From NCBI RefSeq assembly GCF_001439925.1, contig NZ_LMBV01000019.1:17714-81713 (forward strand): a DNA stretch of 64,000 nucleotides, in the 5' to 3' direction. How positions within the stretch are numbered: the first letter of the stretch is position 1; each line of letters opens with the position of its first letter. This DNA is from Peribacillus muralis. Its GTDB lineage: Bacteria; Bacillota; Bacilli; Bacillales; DSM-1321. Made by a program: the position numbers and the translations under genes. Of the stretch, positions 25,391-35,889 are shown one piece after another. The notes beneath the pieces are model-generated. The model did not search any database, was not told the origin of the DNA, and saw only the letters and a list, made by a program, of their open reading frames with translations.

Positions 25391-27379
25391 ATGAAATCGC
25401 TTACGGATGGACAAATCATTTGGGAACCGACTAACGAACAGATCGAACAAACGGTATTGACTCACTATATGAAATGGTTAAAAGAAAAGAAAGGTTTATC
25501 ATTTCAAGCTTATCATGAATTATGGAAATGGTCGGTTGATGAATTGGAGGATTTTTGGGCTTCAATTTGGGATTATTGCGATGTAAAAGCCGAAAGGAAC
25601 TATGATGCGATTTTATCAGAGCAATCAATGCCTGGTGCGAAGTGGTTCGAGGGGGCACGGCTTAATTATGCAAAAAATGCTCTATTGAATGATCAAGAAG
25701 AGAAAACGGCGATTTTTTTCCGCTCCGAGCATATCAAGCAGAAGGAGGTTAGCTGGAAAGAACTTAAAGAAAAAGTAGCCTCTGTCGCCCATTCATTAAG
25801 GAAGCTCGGGGTGAAAGCCGGTGATCGGGTGGTAGCCTATATACCTAATATACCTGAAGCCGTCATCGCATTCCTGGCTACAGCAAGCATTGGGGCCATT
25901 TGGTCGAGCTGTTCACCTGACTTTGGGGCAAGAAGTGTCATAGATCGCTTCAAGCAAATTGAACCGGTTGTATTACTGGCGGTTGATGGGTATCGGTATA
26001 ATGGTAAGGTTCATGATAAAACATCCGTTGTGTCACAGCTTCAAAAAGAATTGGTCACAGTCAAGCATACGGTGTTGATTCCATACATAGAAAAAAAGAC
26101 AGTGGATATGATTCCCGCAGATATCATTCCATGGGATGACCTCCTAAATGAACATGCTGAATTATCTTTTGAGAGCGTTCCATTCGATCACCCGCTTTGG
26201 ATTCTCTATTCTTCAGGTACAACGGGATTGCCCAAGCCAATTGTTCAAGGGCATGGCGGAATCGTATTGGAGCATGTAAAATCAACAAAGCTGCATCAAA
26301 ACATGAATTCAGAGGATACAGCATTTTGGTTTACGACGACAGGCTGGATGATGTGGAATCTCCTGATGGGTGGTTTGCTTAATGAAGCCACAATCGTCCT
26401 TTATGACGGCAGTCCTTCCTTTCCGAATTCGGAGGTTCTTTGGGAGCTGGCAGAAGATTCCGGCATGACCTTCTTTGGAACAAGTGCTCCTTTCCTTACT
26501 AATTCCATGAAATTAGGCGTCAAGCCGATGGAAAAATATGATTTATCGAAATTGAAGGCTCTTTTTTCCACTGGAGCACCTTTGTCAGGTGACGGATACA
26601 AATGGGTATATGAGCATGTCAAAAAGGATATCTGGCTCAGTTCATCCAGTGGAGGGACCGATGTCTGTGCCGGATTTGTTGGTGGCGTTCCGACATTACC
26701 AGTAAGAATCGGGGAGATACAGGGCAGGGCATTAGGTGTACGCGTCGAAGCCTTTGATGAAAAAGGTCATTCCTTGATGAATGAAGTCGGTGAATTGGTG
26801 ATTACGAAGCCGATGCCATCCATGCCGTTATATTTCTGGAATGATCATAAGGGCACAAGATATTACGAGAGTTATTTCGATACGTATCCTGGCATCTGGA
26901 AACATGGTGATTGGATAAAAATCGACGGCAAGGGCAGCTGCATCATATATGGTCGATCCGATTCAACCATTAACCGCTCCGGAGTCCGTATGGGCACCAG
27001 TGATATTTACCGTGTTGTGGAAGCGATAGACGAGGTCATGGAAAGCCTCGTTATCGATCGGGAGGTGCTTGGCCGTGATTCTTCTTTGCTGCTGTTCGTC
27101 GTCCTTAAGCCTGGCAGCGAGCTTGATTTAACCTTGACAGCCAAAATCAAGCAACAAATCAGGGGGCAGCTGTCACCGCGCTTCATCCCAGACCAAATCC
27201 ATGCTGTTGAACAAATCCCTAAAACGTTGAATGGAAAGAAAATGGAAGTCCCGATCCGGAAAGTGTTGTTAGGTTTCGAGATTGATAAAGTAGTGAATGC
27301 AGACTCCATGGGCAACCCTGAATCGCTCCAATTTTTCAAGAATTTAGCTCGTGAGTTAAATGAGAAGAAAATTTTCTGA
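25391..27379 (+). CDS. Acetoacetyl-CoA synthetase (acetoacetate-CoA ligase)
   Basis: A 662-residue acyl-adenylating enzyme that activates acetoacetate with ATP and CoA. The N-terminal ACAS_N region carries WSVDELEDFWASIWDYCDV and GAKWFEGARLNYAKN. The AMP-binding motif YSSGTTGLPKPIVQGHGG lies near residue 275, TTTGWMMWN near 315, and SSSGGTDVCAGF near 420, all typical of the AacS branch. The C-terminal domain ends with IPKTLNGKKMEVPI, which contains the acetylatable Lys. The following nitronate-monooxygenase-like gene starts 18 bases beyond the stop, so the two form an operon. Likely roles are ketone-body or poly-hydroxybutyrate breakdown, or leucine degradation. Confidence 0.9.
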   Translation: MKSLTDGQIIWEPTNEQIEQTVLTHYMKWLKEKKGLSFQAYHELWKWSVDELEDFWASIWDYCDVKAERNYDAILSEQSMPGAKWFEGARLNYAKNALLNDQEEKTAIFFRSEHIKQKEVSWKELKEKVASVAHSLRKLGVKAGDRVVAYIPNIPEAVIAFLATASIGAIWSSCSPDFGARSVIDRFKQIEPVVLLAVDGYRYNGKVHDKTSVVSQLQKELVTVKHTVLIPYIEKKTVDMIPADIIPWDDLLNEHAELSFESVPFDHPLWILYSSGTTGLPKPIVQGHGGIVLEHVKSTKLHQNMNSEDTAFWFTTTGWMMWNLLMGGLLNEATIVLYDGSPSFPNSEVLWELAEDSGMTFFGTSAPFLTNSMKLGVKPMEKYDLSKLKALFSTGAPLSGDGYKWVYEHVKKDIWLSSSSGGTDVCAGFVGGVPTLPVRIGEIQGRALGVRVEAFDEKGHSLMNEVGELVITKPMPSMPLYFWNDHKGTRYYESYFDTYPGIWKHGDWIKIDGKGSCIIYGRSDSTINRSGVRMGTSDIYRVVEAIDEVMESLVIDREVLGRDSSLLLFVVLKPGSELDLTLTAKIKQQIRGQLSPRFIPDQIHAVEQIPKTLNGKKMEVPIRKVLLGFEIDKVVNADSMGNPESLQFFKNLARELNEKKIF

Positions 27380-27397
27380 TTGAGAGGGGAATGTCAA

Positions 27398-28375
27398 TTG
27401 AAAACGCGAATGACAGAAATGTTAGGAATCCAATATCCGATTATCTGCGGAGGTATGTTTCAAGTTGGCCGAGCCCCGCTTGCTGCTGCCGTATCTGAAG
27501 CAGGTGGGCTTGGCATCATTACTTCGAAAACACAGGGGACTCCTGAACGGCTTCGTGATGAAATACGTAAAGTGAAAGCTTTGACGAAGAAGCCCTTCGC
27601 CGTGAACCTAAATTTATTCCCCAGTCAGACGGCCACACCAAATGCTGATTTCATTGATATTTTAGTGGACGAAGATGTAAAAATCGTCGAAACGAGTGGC
27701 AGAAGTCCAGAAGGGTTAATGTCAAAGCTTAAAGAGCATGGGTTTACCGTGATACATAAGGCAGCAAGTGTCAAAAACGCAATATCGGCAGAAAAAGTAG
27801 GAGTCGATGCCGTCATTATCGTTGGAAATGAAACAGGCGGCCATCCTGGCATGGGAGATGTAGGAACGCTTGTCATGCTTCCTAGGGTCGTTGACTCCGT
27901 TTCGATACCCGTTATCGCTGGCGGAGGATTCTCAGATGGCAGAGGCCTCGTTAGCGCATTGTCCATGGGAGCTGAGGGTATCGTCATGGGAACTCGCTTT
28001 ATGGCCACTAAAGAGGCGCCCATTCATAATAACGTAAAGGACTGGATGGTAGCAGCAGATGAAATGGATACCGTTGTCATCCAAAGAAATATAGGAAGTC
28101 CGTCGCGCGTAGCTTTGAACGCTGTCAGTAAGGAAGTGGACAAGCTTGAAAATGAAGGAGCCACGATAGAAGACTTACTTCCGCTCATTACGGGGCAAAG
28201 AAGCAAAAAAGTATACGTTGAGGGAGATTTGGACGGAGGTATCTGGTCGTGTGGCCAATCAGTAGGTCTGATCAAGGAAGTATGCACGGTCGATCAACTG
28301 ATAAAGCAAATCGCCCATGAAGCAAAAAACTCGCTCGAATTCATTCAAATCAGGCTTGAATCGATCCGTGCCTGA
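27398..28375 (+). CDS. Nitronate monooxygenase / FabK-like flavin enzyme
   Basis: A 325-residue FMN-dependent TIM-barrel protein of the nitronate monooxygenase/2-nitropropane dioxygenase family, close to FabK. Signatures are MLGIQYPIICGGMFQVG, AAVSEAGGLGII, the FMN-loop IIVGNETGGHPGM and SIPVIAGGGFSDGRG, then MGTRFMATKEAP. The start is taken as TTG at 27398 with GAGGGGA seven bases before it. It is cotranscribed with acetoacetyl-CoA synthetase. In that context an acyl-CoA-related reductase role may be as likely as true nitronate oxidation (inference). Confidence 0.85.
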   Translation: MKTRMTEMLGIQYPIICGGMFQVGRAPLAAAVSEAGGLGIITSKTQGTPERLRDEIRKVKALTKKPFAVNLNLFPSQTATPNADFIDILVDEDVKIVETSGRSPEGLMSKLKEHGFTVIHKAASVKNAISAEKVGVDAVIIVGNETGGHPGMGDVGTLVMLPRVVDSVSIPVIAGGGFSDGRGLVSALSMGAEGIVMGTRFMATKEAPIHNNVKDWMVAADEMDTVVIQRNIGSPSRVALNAVSKEVDKLENEGATIEDLLPLITGQRSKKVYVEGDLDGGIWSCGQSVGLIKEVCTVDQLIKQIAHEAKNSLEFIQIRLESIRA

Positions 28376-28394
28376 AAAATAGTGCTATTGGTAT

Positions 28395-28433
28395 GGAACA
28401 TGAGATCAGAAACGATTTCATGTTCCTTTTTTT
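28395..28433 (+). terminator. Terminator of the AacS operon
   Basis: GGAACATGA (28395-28403) pairs with TCATGTTCC (28418-28426), followed by seven T residues. Confidence 0.85.
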
Positions 28434-28599
28434 GATGTATAATTCTTATAAACACCATACACCTGATTATTTTCCAATGCCTGCGATCAGTTTTAAAATC
28501 GGGTTTCGTTATGAAATGATCAATTTGAGATTTTAAGCGTATTGGTTAGAATCTAACAACTAGGCGTTCATTAATGGAATACCTTTAGGGGGGGATCAT

Positions 28600-29196
28600 A
28601 TGATTTGGGCTTTTATCATATTATTTTTAGCGGCAGTTGCAATCGGAGCCATTGGTGCGCCACCATGGGGGCTTTCTATCTTAATTTTCCTTTTTTTAGT
28701 TTACCTTTTTATGTTTTATTACTATCAAGTTCTTTATGGAAAAAATGTAGATAAAATTAAGAATTACTTAAGAAAATCAAAAATACCGTTTTATCGATTC
28801 ACCTACCAGCTACTATACAGTAATGAAGCAGAGGCGGAAAAAACACTAAAGCGCATCAAACAGAAAACAGCTAAAAATCAAGCAAGCGTCATGCTTTTTA
28901 CTAAGCAAAAAAGGTACAAAGAGGCAAAGGTACTCTTATCCGAAATGAAGGATAACAAATTCAAATGTTATTAAGGTGCTGTTATTTCCCTTCTCGAGGG
29001 TAACCAAGACTCATATAAGTTTTATAAAGAACAGATTAAGGATCCCGTATACGTCTCCTGGCTTAAGGCAGAGGAATTAGTTCTTGAAGGAAACAAAAAT
29101 GTGGCGATAGAGATGTTGGATGAACAGATAAAACACTTAAGAGGGTTGAATTTGCTTTCCGCCGTACATTACAGAGAATCAATGACTCAAGAGTAA
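28600..29196 (+). pseudogene. Small two-helix membrane protein interrupted by an in-frame TAA
   Basis: An ATG at 28600 behind GGGGGG opens a frame with two membrane segments (FIILFLAAVAIGAIG and ILIFLFLVYLFMFYYY) and a helical cytoplasmic part (YSNEAEAEKTLKRIKQK). It stops at TAA 28972-28974 after 124 codons. The same frame is then open for another 73 codons and still reads like protein: AVISLLEGNQDSYKFYKEQI, then EELVLEGNKNVAIEMLDEQI, up to a stop at 29194-29196. Joined, it would be a roughly 199-residue membrane protein with TPR-like helices. One codon change restores it. Family not recognised by name, but the continuity of helical pattern across the stop is clear. Confidence 0.7.
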
Positions 29197-29600
29197 TAGA
29201 TAAGTCATTGTAGGCGATACAAAACCGAATTGCTAATTGAACTATTAACTTACGACAAATCAGCAGCTCTTATGTTACAAACGTTTTATCTACTTAATCC
29301 CGAACAATATTTATGTGTTTACGAGTCTTCATCTAGAGATAGCTATAGAGCAGATAAAAATAATAATAAAGATTTAAAAAAAATTGATTTCTTAAAAACT
29401 TATTTGTACTAACCGAGGCTGATCAATAAGAACTTCAACAATTTTTTTGGACGCTTTTTGTTTGTAGAACCCCCACAATTTCATAAAGGTTGTATAATGT
29501 GGCATTTGATTAACACATTGTAAATTTACAAGTCATATCGTACGGGTACCTGATATGGAGTATGATAATTATGAGGGCGAGAAATGAAAGGAGATGTGGG
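29197..29600. other. Intergenic stretch before the SDR gene
   Basis: About 400 bases. A 60-codon open stretch at 29230-29412 has no ribosome binding site and no family likeness and is not called. No hairpin of note. Confidence 0.45.
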
Positions 29601-30308
29601 ATGTCAATGGATAAACCAATTGCTTTCGTCACAGGTGGGAATCGTGGAATTGGATTTGAGCTGGTTAAACAATTGGCTGTGAAGGGTTTTAAGGTCATAC
29701 TGTCTAGTCGCGATCCCAAAAAGGGATACGAAGCTCTGGAAAAACTGAAGGATCCAAATCTGGATATATCATATATGATGATGGATGTAGACGAACAAGA
29801 CAGTATCCGACAATCTGCGCATACAGTTAATGAGAAATATGGAAGATTAGATGTATTGATCAATAATGCCGGCATTTATGTAGATGGGGATGAAAAGTTA
29901 ATAACTATGGACCCTTCCATTCTAGAGAAAACGATGAGAACTAATTTCTTCGGTCCTTACTTTGTCATCCATTCCTTTATTCCACTCATGGAAAAGCGCG
30001 GCTATGGGAGAATCATCAATATATCTTCGGAACTTGGGGCAATGAGTGATATGTCCGTTCAAGGAACAGGTGCCTATAAATTATCCAAGCTAGCCTTGAA
30101 TGGAATGACGCAATTGATGGCTACAGAAATTAAAGGAGATATTAAAATTAATTCGGTCGATCCTGGATGGGTAAGTTCAGATATGGGAGGTCCGTACGCT
30201 TCAGTTTCACCAAAACAAGCAGCTGAATCTATTCTATGGTTAGCTACCATTGGACCTGAAGGACCTAATGGAGGGTTCTTCAGAAATGGAAAATCAACCA
30301 ATTGGTAA
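29601..30308 (+). CDS. Short-chain dehydrogenase/reductase
   Basis: A 235-residue classical SDR. It has the cofactor motif TGGNRGIGFEL near residue 12, SSRDPKKG after strand 2 (a basic pair that favours NADPH), NNAG near 85, the catalytic Ser in INISSELG, and GAYKLSKLALNG with the catalytic Tyr and Lys. Carbonyl-reductase-like members of this branch reduce small ketones and quinones. AAGGAG precedes the ATG at 29601 at a suitable distance; the 13 codons upstream in frame are not supported. It is a single gene, ending before a possible membrane-protein remnant and a terminator. Confidence 0.88.
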   Translation: MSMDKPIAFVTGGNRGIGFELVKQLAVKGFKVILSSRDPKKGYEALEKLKDPNLDISYMMMDVDEQDSIRQSAHTVNEKYGRLDVLINNAGIYVDGDEKLITMDPSILEKTMRTNFFGPYFVIHSFIPLMEKRGYGRIINISSELGAMSDMSVQGTGAYKLSKLALNGMTQLMATEIKGDIKINSVDPGWVSSDMGGPYASVSPKQAAESILWLATIGPEGPNGGFFRNGKSTNW

Positions 30309-30450
30309 AGCCGGTAAGGAAGTATATGGGTAACGATATTCGTTTCTGCAAAAGACAATACAGAAAGCATAGTTACTGCAACCATTGAATTTCTTTTAGG
30401 GGTAGCGTCATATTTAAGTGGAATTACAACGTTAAGCAATTATTTATATA
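30309..30450 (+). other. Possible remnant of a small membrane protein
   Basis: After an in-frame TAA about ten bases past the SDR stop, roughly 48 codons are open to a stop near 30462. They read like the end of a membrane protein (VTIFVSAKDNTE, then TATIEFLLGVASYLSGITTL). No start or ribosome binding site is seen, so it may be a relic or chance. Confidence 0.3.
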
Positions 30451-30497
30451 AAACAGCCTAAATTCTAAGTGTTTGATACTAAGAATTTAGGCTGTTT
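30451..30497 (+). terminator. 16-bp perfect hairpin with T-run
   Basis: AAACAGCCTAAATTCT at 30451-30466 pairs exactly with 30482-30497. It follows the SDR gene and the possible remnant. Confidence 0.8.
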
Positions 30498-30535
30498 GTA
30501 TTTTGAAGAGTTAAACATTGTCTTCAGACAGCTTT

Positions 30536-30754
30536 CTATATATTAAGAAGCTTGGATACGTTGGTGATTGCACAATTCTGATTTACAGTCATAGTCCCTT
30601 TTTTATAATAACTTCACTGCGTAGTTCATTCTTGCATGATTATTAAGATATTTCTTTAATCTCCCTTTGAATATACCTTCTTTTTTCGCCAATCAATACC
30701 TTGACGCTGCCGCATTCAAATGAAATCTCGCTCTAATTGATTCCCACCAGCCAT
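30536..30754 (-). pseudogene. C-terminal remnant of a serine recombinase (resolvase family)
   Basis: Read on the minus strand with two frame changes, this stretch contains successive pieces of a Tn3/Tn552-type resolvase C-terminus. First comes NQLERDFI, a stop, and RQRQGID; then AKKEGIFKGRLKKYLNNHAR and MNYAVKLL; then, in another frame, KGTMTVNQNCAITNVS. In intact resolvases the order is ERD-x-I...RQ-x-EG...AKK-x-G-x-YKGR...YAI-x-L...MTV-x-x-I-x-x-ITNVSR, ending in the helix-turn-helix. The catalytic N-terminal domain is absent. It is a dead gene marking a former mobile element. Confidence 0.75.
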
Positions 30755-32624
<1,870 letters not shown>

Positions 32625-32759
32625 CTAAGATGACAAAAATTGCCCGCTTTGCAGCACCTTATTAATAACAAAACGATCCTCTACAAATATTTCTGCAAAA
32701 TCACAACCAAAAGATAAAACGGCAGCTAACACTTCTTGTACATTAGATTGGCTTAACAT
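32625..32759 (-). pseudogene. tldD: N-terminal remnant of a TldD-family metalloprotease
   Basis: On the minus strand an ATG at 32757-32759 opens 44 codons. The start, MLSQSNVQEVLAAVLSFGCD, runs into FAEIFVEDRFVINKVLQSGQ. The AL-x-x-G-x-DFAEIFVEDR pattern is the typical start of TldD, half of the TldD/TldE protease that processes peptides such as microcins. The family is about 460-480 residues; here the frame ends at TAG after 44 codons and nothing further of the gene is visible. It is a deletion relic just downstream of the sugar-acid operon. Confidence 0.75.
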
Positions 32760-32950
32760 ATTTGGCCGTTAAATTTATAATAATTATTCAGCATTATCAT
32801 TTTCCCTCAAACACTTGTGTGTTTTTCTATAGAGTATACATACCTTTGATAATACCCTTTGTATAAGTCAAAAGGAATAATATTAAAACCCCTACGTAGC
32901 AAACTTTATTTAACAGCTCTATAATTAGGAGAATTCGAATTATAATAACT

Positions 32951-33889
32951 TTAGTTGTTTATAACGTTTCCGTCTAGTGCACGCTCATTTTTTGTGGGTG
33001 CTTCTTTTTTGAATTTATTTGTTAATGCACCAAGCTTTTCAATTTCAATTGTTACTTGATCTCCATCTTTTAAATAAATTCTTTGATCTTCAAGATAACC
33101 AAATATTACTCCTTCAGGTGTTCCTGTTAAAATAATATCCCCTGGATTTAGTGTCATATGTTCTGATATATAACTTACAATTTCATCACATTTAAATATC
33201 ATATCTGATGTATTTGAATTTTGGCGAACTTCTCCATTTACTGTTGCCTTGATATTTAGCTGATTTGGATTTCCAACTTCAGTACTCGTTACTAAATATG
33301 GGCCGACAGGGCAAAAGCCATCACAGTTTTTCCCTAACAGCCATTGGTGTGTACGAAATTGCAAATCTCGAGAGGATAAATCGTTACAATTACAGTATCC
33401 AAATACATGGTCTAATGCTTTGTCTTGCCCAACGTTCTTTGCTTGCTTTCCGATTACTATAGCAAGTTCAGCTTCATAATCATTTTCTTTTGAGTTCAAT
33501 GGCAGGTTAATAACTTCATTATCAGCTGCAATCGTATTATTATACTTATTAAATAGGATAGGGTAATCAGGCAAAGGCATATTGGATTCCTCTGCATGCT
33601 TTTTATAGTTTAGCCCTACACAAATAATTTTCCCTGGTCTTGGAACAGCCGGTCCGTAAATTAAATCATTTTCTTCCAAAAATAAACCCTCTTTATTATT
33701 TTCAATTGCTTGTTTAATTAGAGATTCTAATAGTGGTATCAATCTTACATTATCAATTATAATATCTTCTATTGTATTTGGAATTTCTACATTGAATAAA
33801 ACAGCTGTTTTTTCAATATGTAACACACCATAATTTATTTTTATCCCTACCTTTAATTGACCATTTTCTTTAAATGTTAATAATTTCAT
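32951..33889 (-). CDS. Fumarylacetoacetate hydrolase (FAH) family protein
   Basis: A 312-residue FAH-fold enzyme, the last gene of the sugar-acid operon. The signature block is PGKIICVGLNYKKHAEES near residue 90. The metal-binding acids follow in NDYEAELAIVIGK and GYCNCNDLSSRDLQ, with the usual WLLGKNCDGFCPVGP and LTGTPEGVIFG. FAH enzymes cut C-C bonds of 2,4-diketo acids or hydrate or decarboxylate related acids. Beside a UxaA-type dehydratase and an SDR, the best analogy is the 2,4-diketo-3-deoxy sugar-acid hydrolase of non-phosphorylative rhamnose and fucose pathways (inference). That enzyme would give pyruvate plus a hydroxy acid. Confidence 0.87.
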   Translation of the reverse strand: MKLLTFKENGQLKVGIKINYGVLHIEKTAVLFNVEIPNTIEDIIIDNVRLIPLLESLIKQAIENNKEGLFLEENDLIYGPAVPRPGKIICVGLNYKKHAEESNMPLPDYPILFNKYNNTIAADNEVINLPLNSKENDYEAELAIVIGKQAKNVGQDKALDHVFGYCNCNDLSSRDLQFRTHQWLLGKNCDGFCPVGPYLVTSTEVGNPNQLNIKATVNGEVRQNSNTSDMIFKCDEIVSYISEHMTLNPGDIILTGTPEGVIFGYLEDQRIYLKDGDQVTIEIEKLGALTNKFKKEAPTKNERALDGNVINN

Positions 33890-33948
33890 TACGTTCCCCC
33901 ACTTTATAAGATTTTGTAAACCATGAAAATAACTGATTGAAAAACCAG

Positions 33949-34719
33949 CTAATTATTTTTCCCATTCACTACTCCGCCATCAATCATAAATGGCGTCCCC
34001 ATCATAAATTTTGATTCATCACTTGCCAAATACAAGGCACCATAAGCAACATCAATAGGTTTACCTAAATCACGGCTTAGTTGTCTTTCCTTAATTTTAG
34101 CTATTGCCGCTTCAGGATCGGATTCCTTTGACAAATAATCTTCAACAAATGGCGTATAAATCGTTCCAGGCATTAAAGCATTTACTCTTATGTTATATGG
34201 CGCATAATCTACTTGTATTGATTTGGTTAATGATAGTATGGCTCCTTTACTTGCAGCATAGGAAGCTCTGTTTGATAAACCTATTTCTGCTATGCAGGAA
34301 GACATATTGATGATAGACCCTCCTTTATTTTCCATCATAAAAGGAAGGACAGCCCGAGAAACCAAGAAGACGCCTGTAACATTAACCTCGAACACTCGCT
34401 TCCATAACTTTAAATCTATTTCATGCAATTTCCCTACACCGCTTATCCCTGCATTATTAAAAAGAATATCGAGTGTCTGATATTTATTTTTTATCTCTTT
34501 CACCATTTGATTTACACTGTTTTCATCCGTTACATCAACTTTAATAAAAATGGAATCCCCATGAATTTGTTCTATTTCTTTAACCGTTTGCTCACCCCAA
34601 GATTCATTGATATCTGCAACAATAACCTTTGCGCCTTCTTTCGCAAATAATAAAGCAGTTTCTTTTCCAATACCTGATCCTGCCCCGGTAATAAGGGCGA
34701 TTTTATCTTTCAATCGCAT
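33949..34719 (-). CDS. SDR-family oxidoreductase (probable sugar-acid dehydrogenase)
   Basis: A 256-residue classical SDR with TGAGSGIGKETALLF near residue 12, VIVADINESW after strand 2 (an Asp favouring NAD), NNAGISGVG, a catalytic SSC-type serine in IINMSSCIAEIG, and ASYAASKGAILSL with Tyr and Lys. It closes with PFMIDGGV. Between a sugar-acid dehydratase and an FAH hydrolase, it could oxidise a 2-keto-3-deoxy sugar acid at C4, as known for 2-keto-3-deoxyfuconate/rhamnonate dehydrogenases (inference). It overlaps neither neighbour and lies about 60 bases from the FAH gene in the same transcript. Confidence 0.87.
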   Translation of the reverse strand: MRLKDKIALITGAGSGIGKETALLFAKEGAKVIVADINESWGEQTVKEIEQIHGDSIFIKVDVTDENSVNQMVKEIKNKYQTLDILFNNAGISGVGKLHEIDLKLWKRVFEVNVTGVFLVSRAVLPFMMENKGGSIINMSSCIAEIGLSNRASYAASKGAILSLTKSIQVDYAPYNIRVNALMPGTIYTPFVEDYLSKESDPEAAIAKIKERQLSRDLGKPIDVAYGALYLASDESKFMMGTPFMIDGGVVNGKNN

Positions 34720-34788
34720 TGATTCCCCTCCTATCTTATTAATAGAAAAAATTAAATGATCCTCATAAAAAGAGTTTAGTCTATTTAT

Positions 34789-35868
34789 CTATGAAAAAAT
34801 TGTAGGGATCCATAATGAAATTCCAGGAACAAAGGCAATTAGCATGGCAGCAATAATTAATATCATTAAGAAAGGGATGCTGTGTTTAATAAAGTCTTCT
34901 ACTTTTGTACCAGTTATGGAACAAGTAGCAAACATGATTGTCCCTAACGGCGGTGTGAGAGTCCCTATGCTTATACACACAATAAAGAATATCCCAAAAT
35001 GAACGGGGTCTATACCATATTGCTGGAGCATTGGCATAAATAGCGGGGTTAAGATAATGATAGAGACATTTCCTTCAACAAACATTCCTACTATTAATAG
35101 GAAAATAAGAACGATAATGAAGAACATCATTGGCGAAGAAATATAATCAGCCATAAATACTGTCATTTGCTGAGGTACTTGCTCTAAAGTAAGAACCCAG
35201 GCAAATGCTGAACCGGCTGCAATGATAATTAATATAGACGCAGCCGTATGTACTGTCTCCACCAGTGCACTTATAAGTTGTTTCAATTTCATCTCACGAT
35301 AAACAACTAAACCAAGAAATAATGCATAAAAGACTGCAATAGCTCCCGCTTCCGTTGCACTGAAAGCACCGAAACGAATGCCTCCAATAATAATAATTGG
35401 TAAGAGCAATGCAAGTAACGCATCCTTAAAAGAGAAGAAAAATTCTTTTGCCGAAAATTTCTTCTTGTTTTCCGTTTCAAGATTGTACTTTTTTGCATGA
35501 AAATGTACGTATATCATAAATATTAAACATAGAACAAACCCGGGCAAAACCCCTGCCAGAAAAAGTTTCCCGATAGAAACATTTCCAACATATCCATACA
35601 TAATTAACGCTATTCCTGGAGGAATAATAGGTGTTATTAAAGAAGTTGCAGCTGTTAAAACGGTTGCATAAGATTTGTCGTATCCTTTTTTAACCATCTC
35701 AGGAACCAATATTTTAGATTGCATCGCAGCATCAGCAATATTTGATCCCGAAAGCCCGCCCATCAATGTACTGAGCACTACATTCACTTGCGCCAAAGAA
35801 CCGGGCAAAGGTCGAGTAATGACTTCTGCAAATTTAAGCATCCTTGAAGTTATACCTGTGTAGTTCAT
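34789..35868 (-). CDS. TRAP transporter large permease (DctM), N-terminally short
   Basis: A multi-pass TRAP transporter subunit that moves organic acids with a sodium gradient. The product is 359-360 residues, against about 425 for the family. The sequence starts at MNYTGITSRMLKFAEVITRP, which in full-length DctM follows a FFILAG-x-LMN segment at about residue 65. Conserved parts present include GGLSGSNIADAAMQSKILVP, TPIIPPGIALIMYG, FVEGNVSIIILTPLFMP and TLTPPLGTIMF. The first one or two membrane helices are missing. The frame upstream of the start meets a TAG within about ten codons. No DctQ small subunit is present. The transporter is probably defective, or the missing parts were deleted (see findings). 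Confidence 0.8.
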   Translation of the reverse strand: MNYTGITSRMLKFAEVITRPLPGSLAQVNVVLSTLMGGLSGSNIADAAMQSKILVPEMVKKGYDKSYATVLTAATSLITPIIPPGIALIMYGYVGNVSIGKLFLAGVLPGFVLCLIFMIYVHFHAKKYNLETENKKKFSAKEFFFSFKDALLALLLPIIIIGGIRFGAFSATEAGAIAVFYALFLGLVVYREMKLKQLISALVETVHTAASILIIIAAGSAFAWVLTLEQVPQQMTVFMADYISSPMMFFIIVLIFLLIVGMFVEGNVSIIILTPLFMPMLQQYGIDPVHFGIFFIVCISIGTLTPPLGTIMFATCSITGTKVEDFIKHSIPFLMILIIAAMLIAFVPGISLWIPTIFS

Positions 35869-35889
35869 CAATACTTGGACCCCGGGCCT

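Noticed and set aside
29230..29412. 60-codon open frame before the SDR gene
   Set aside because: No Shine-Dalgarno, no family likeness, and a low-complexity Asn/Lys end; probably chance in AT-rich DNA.
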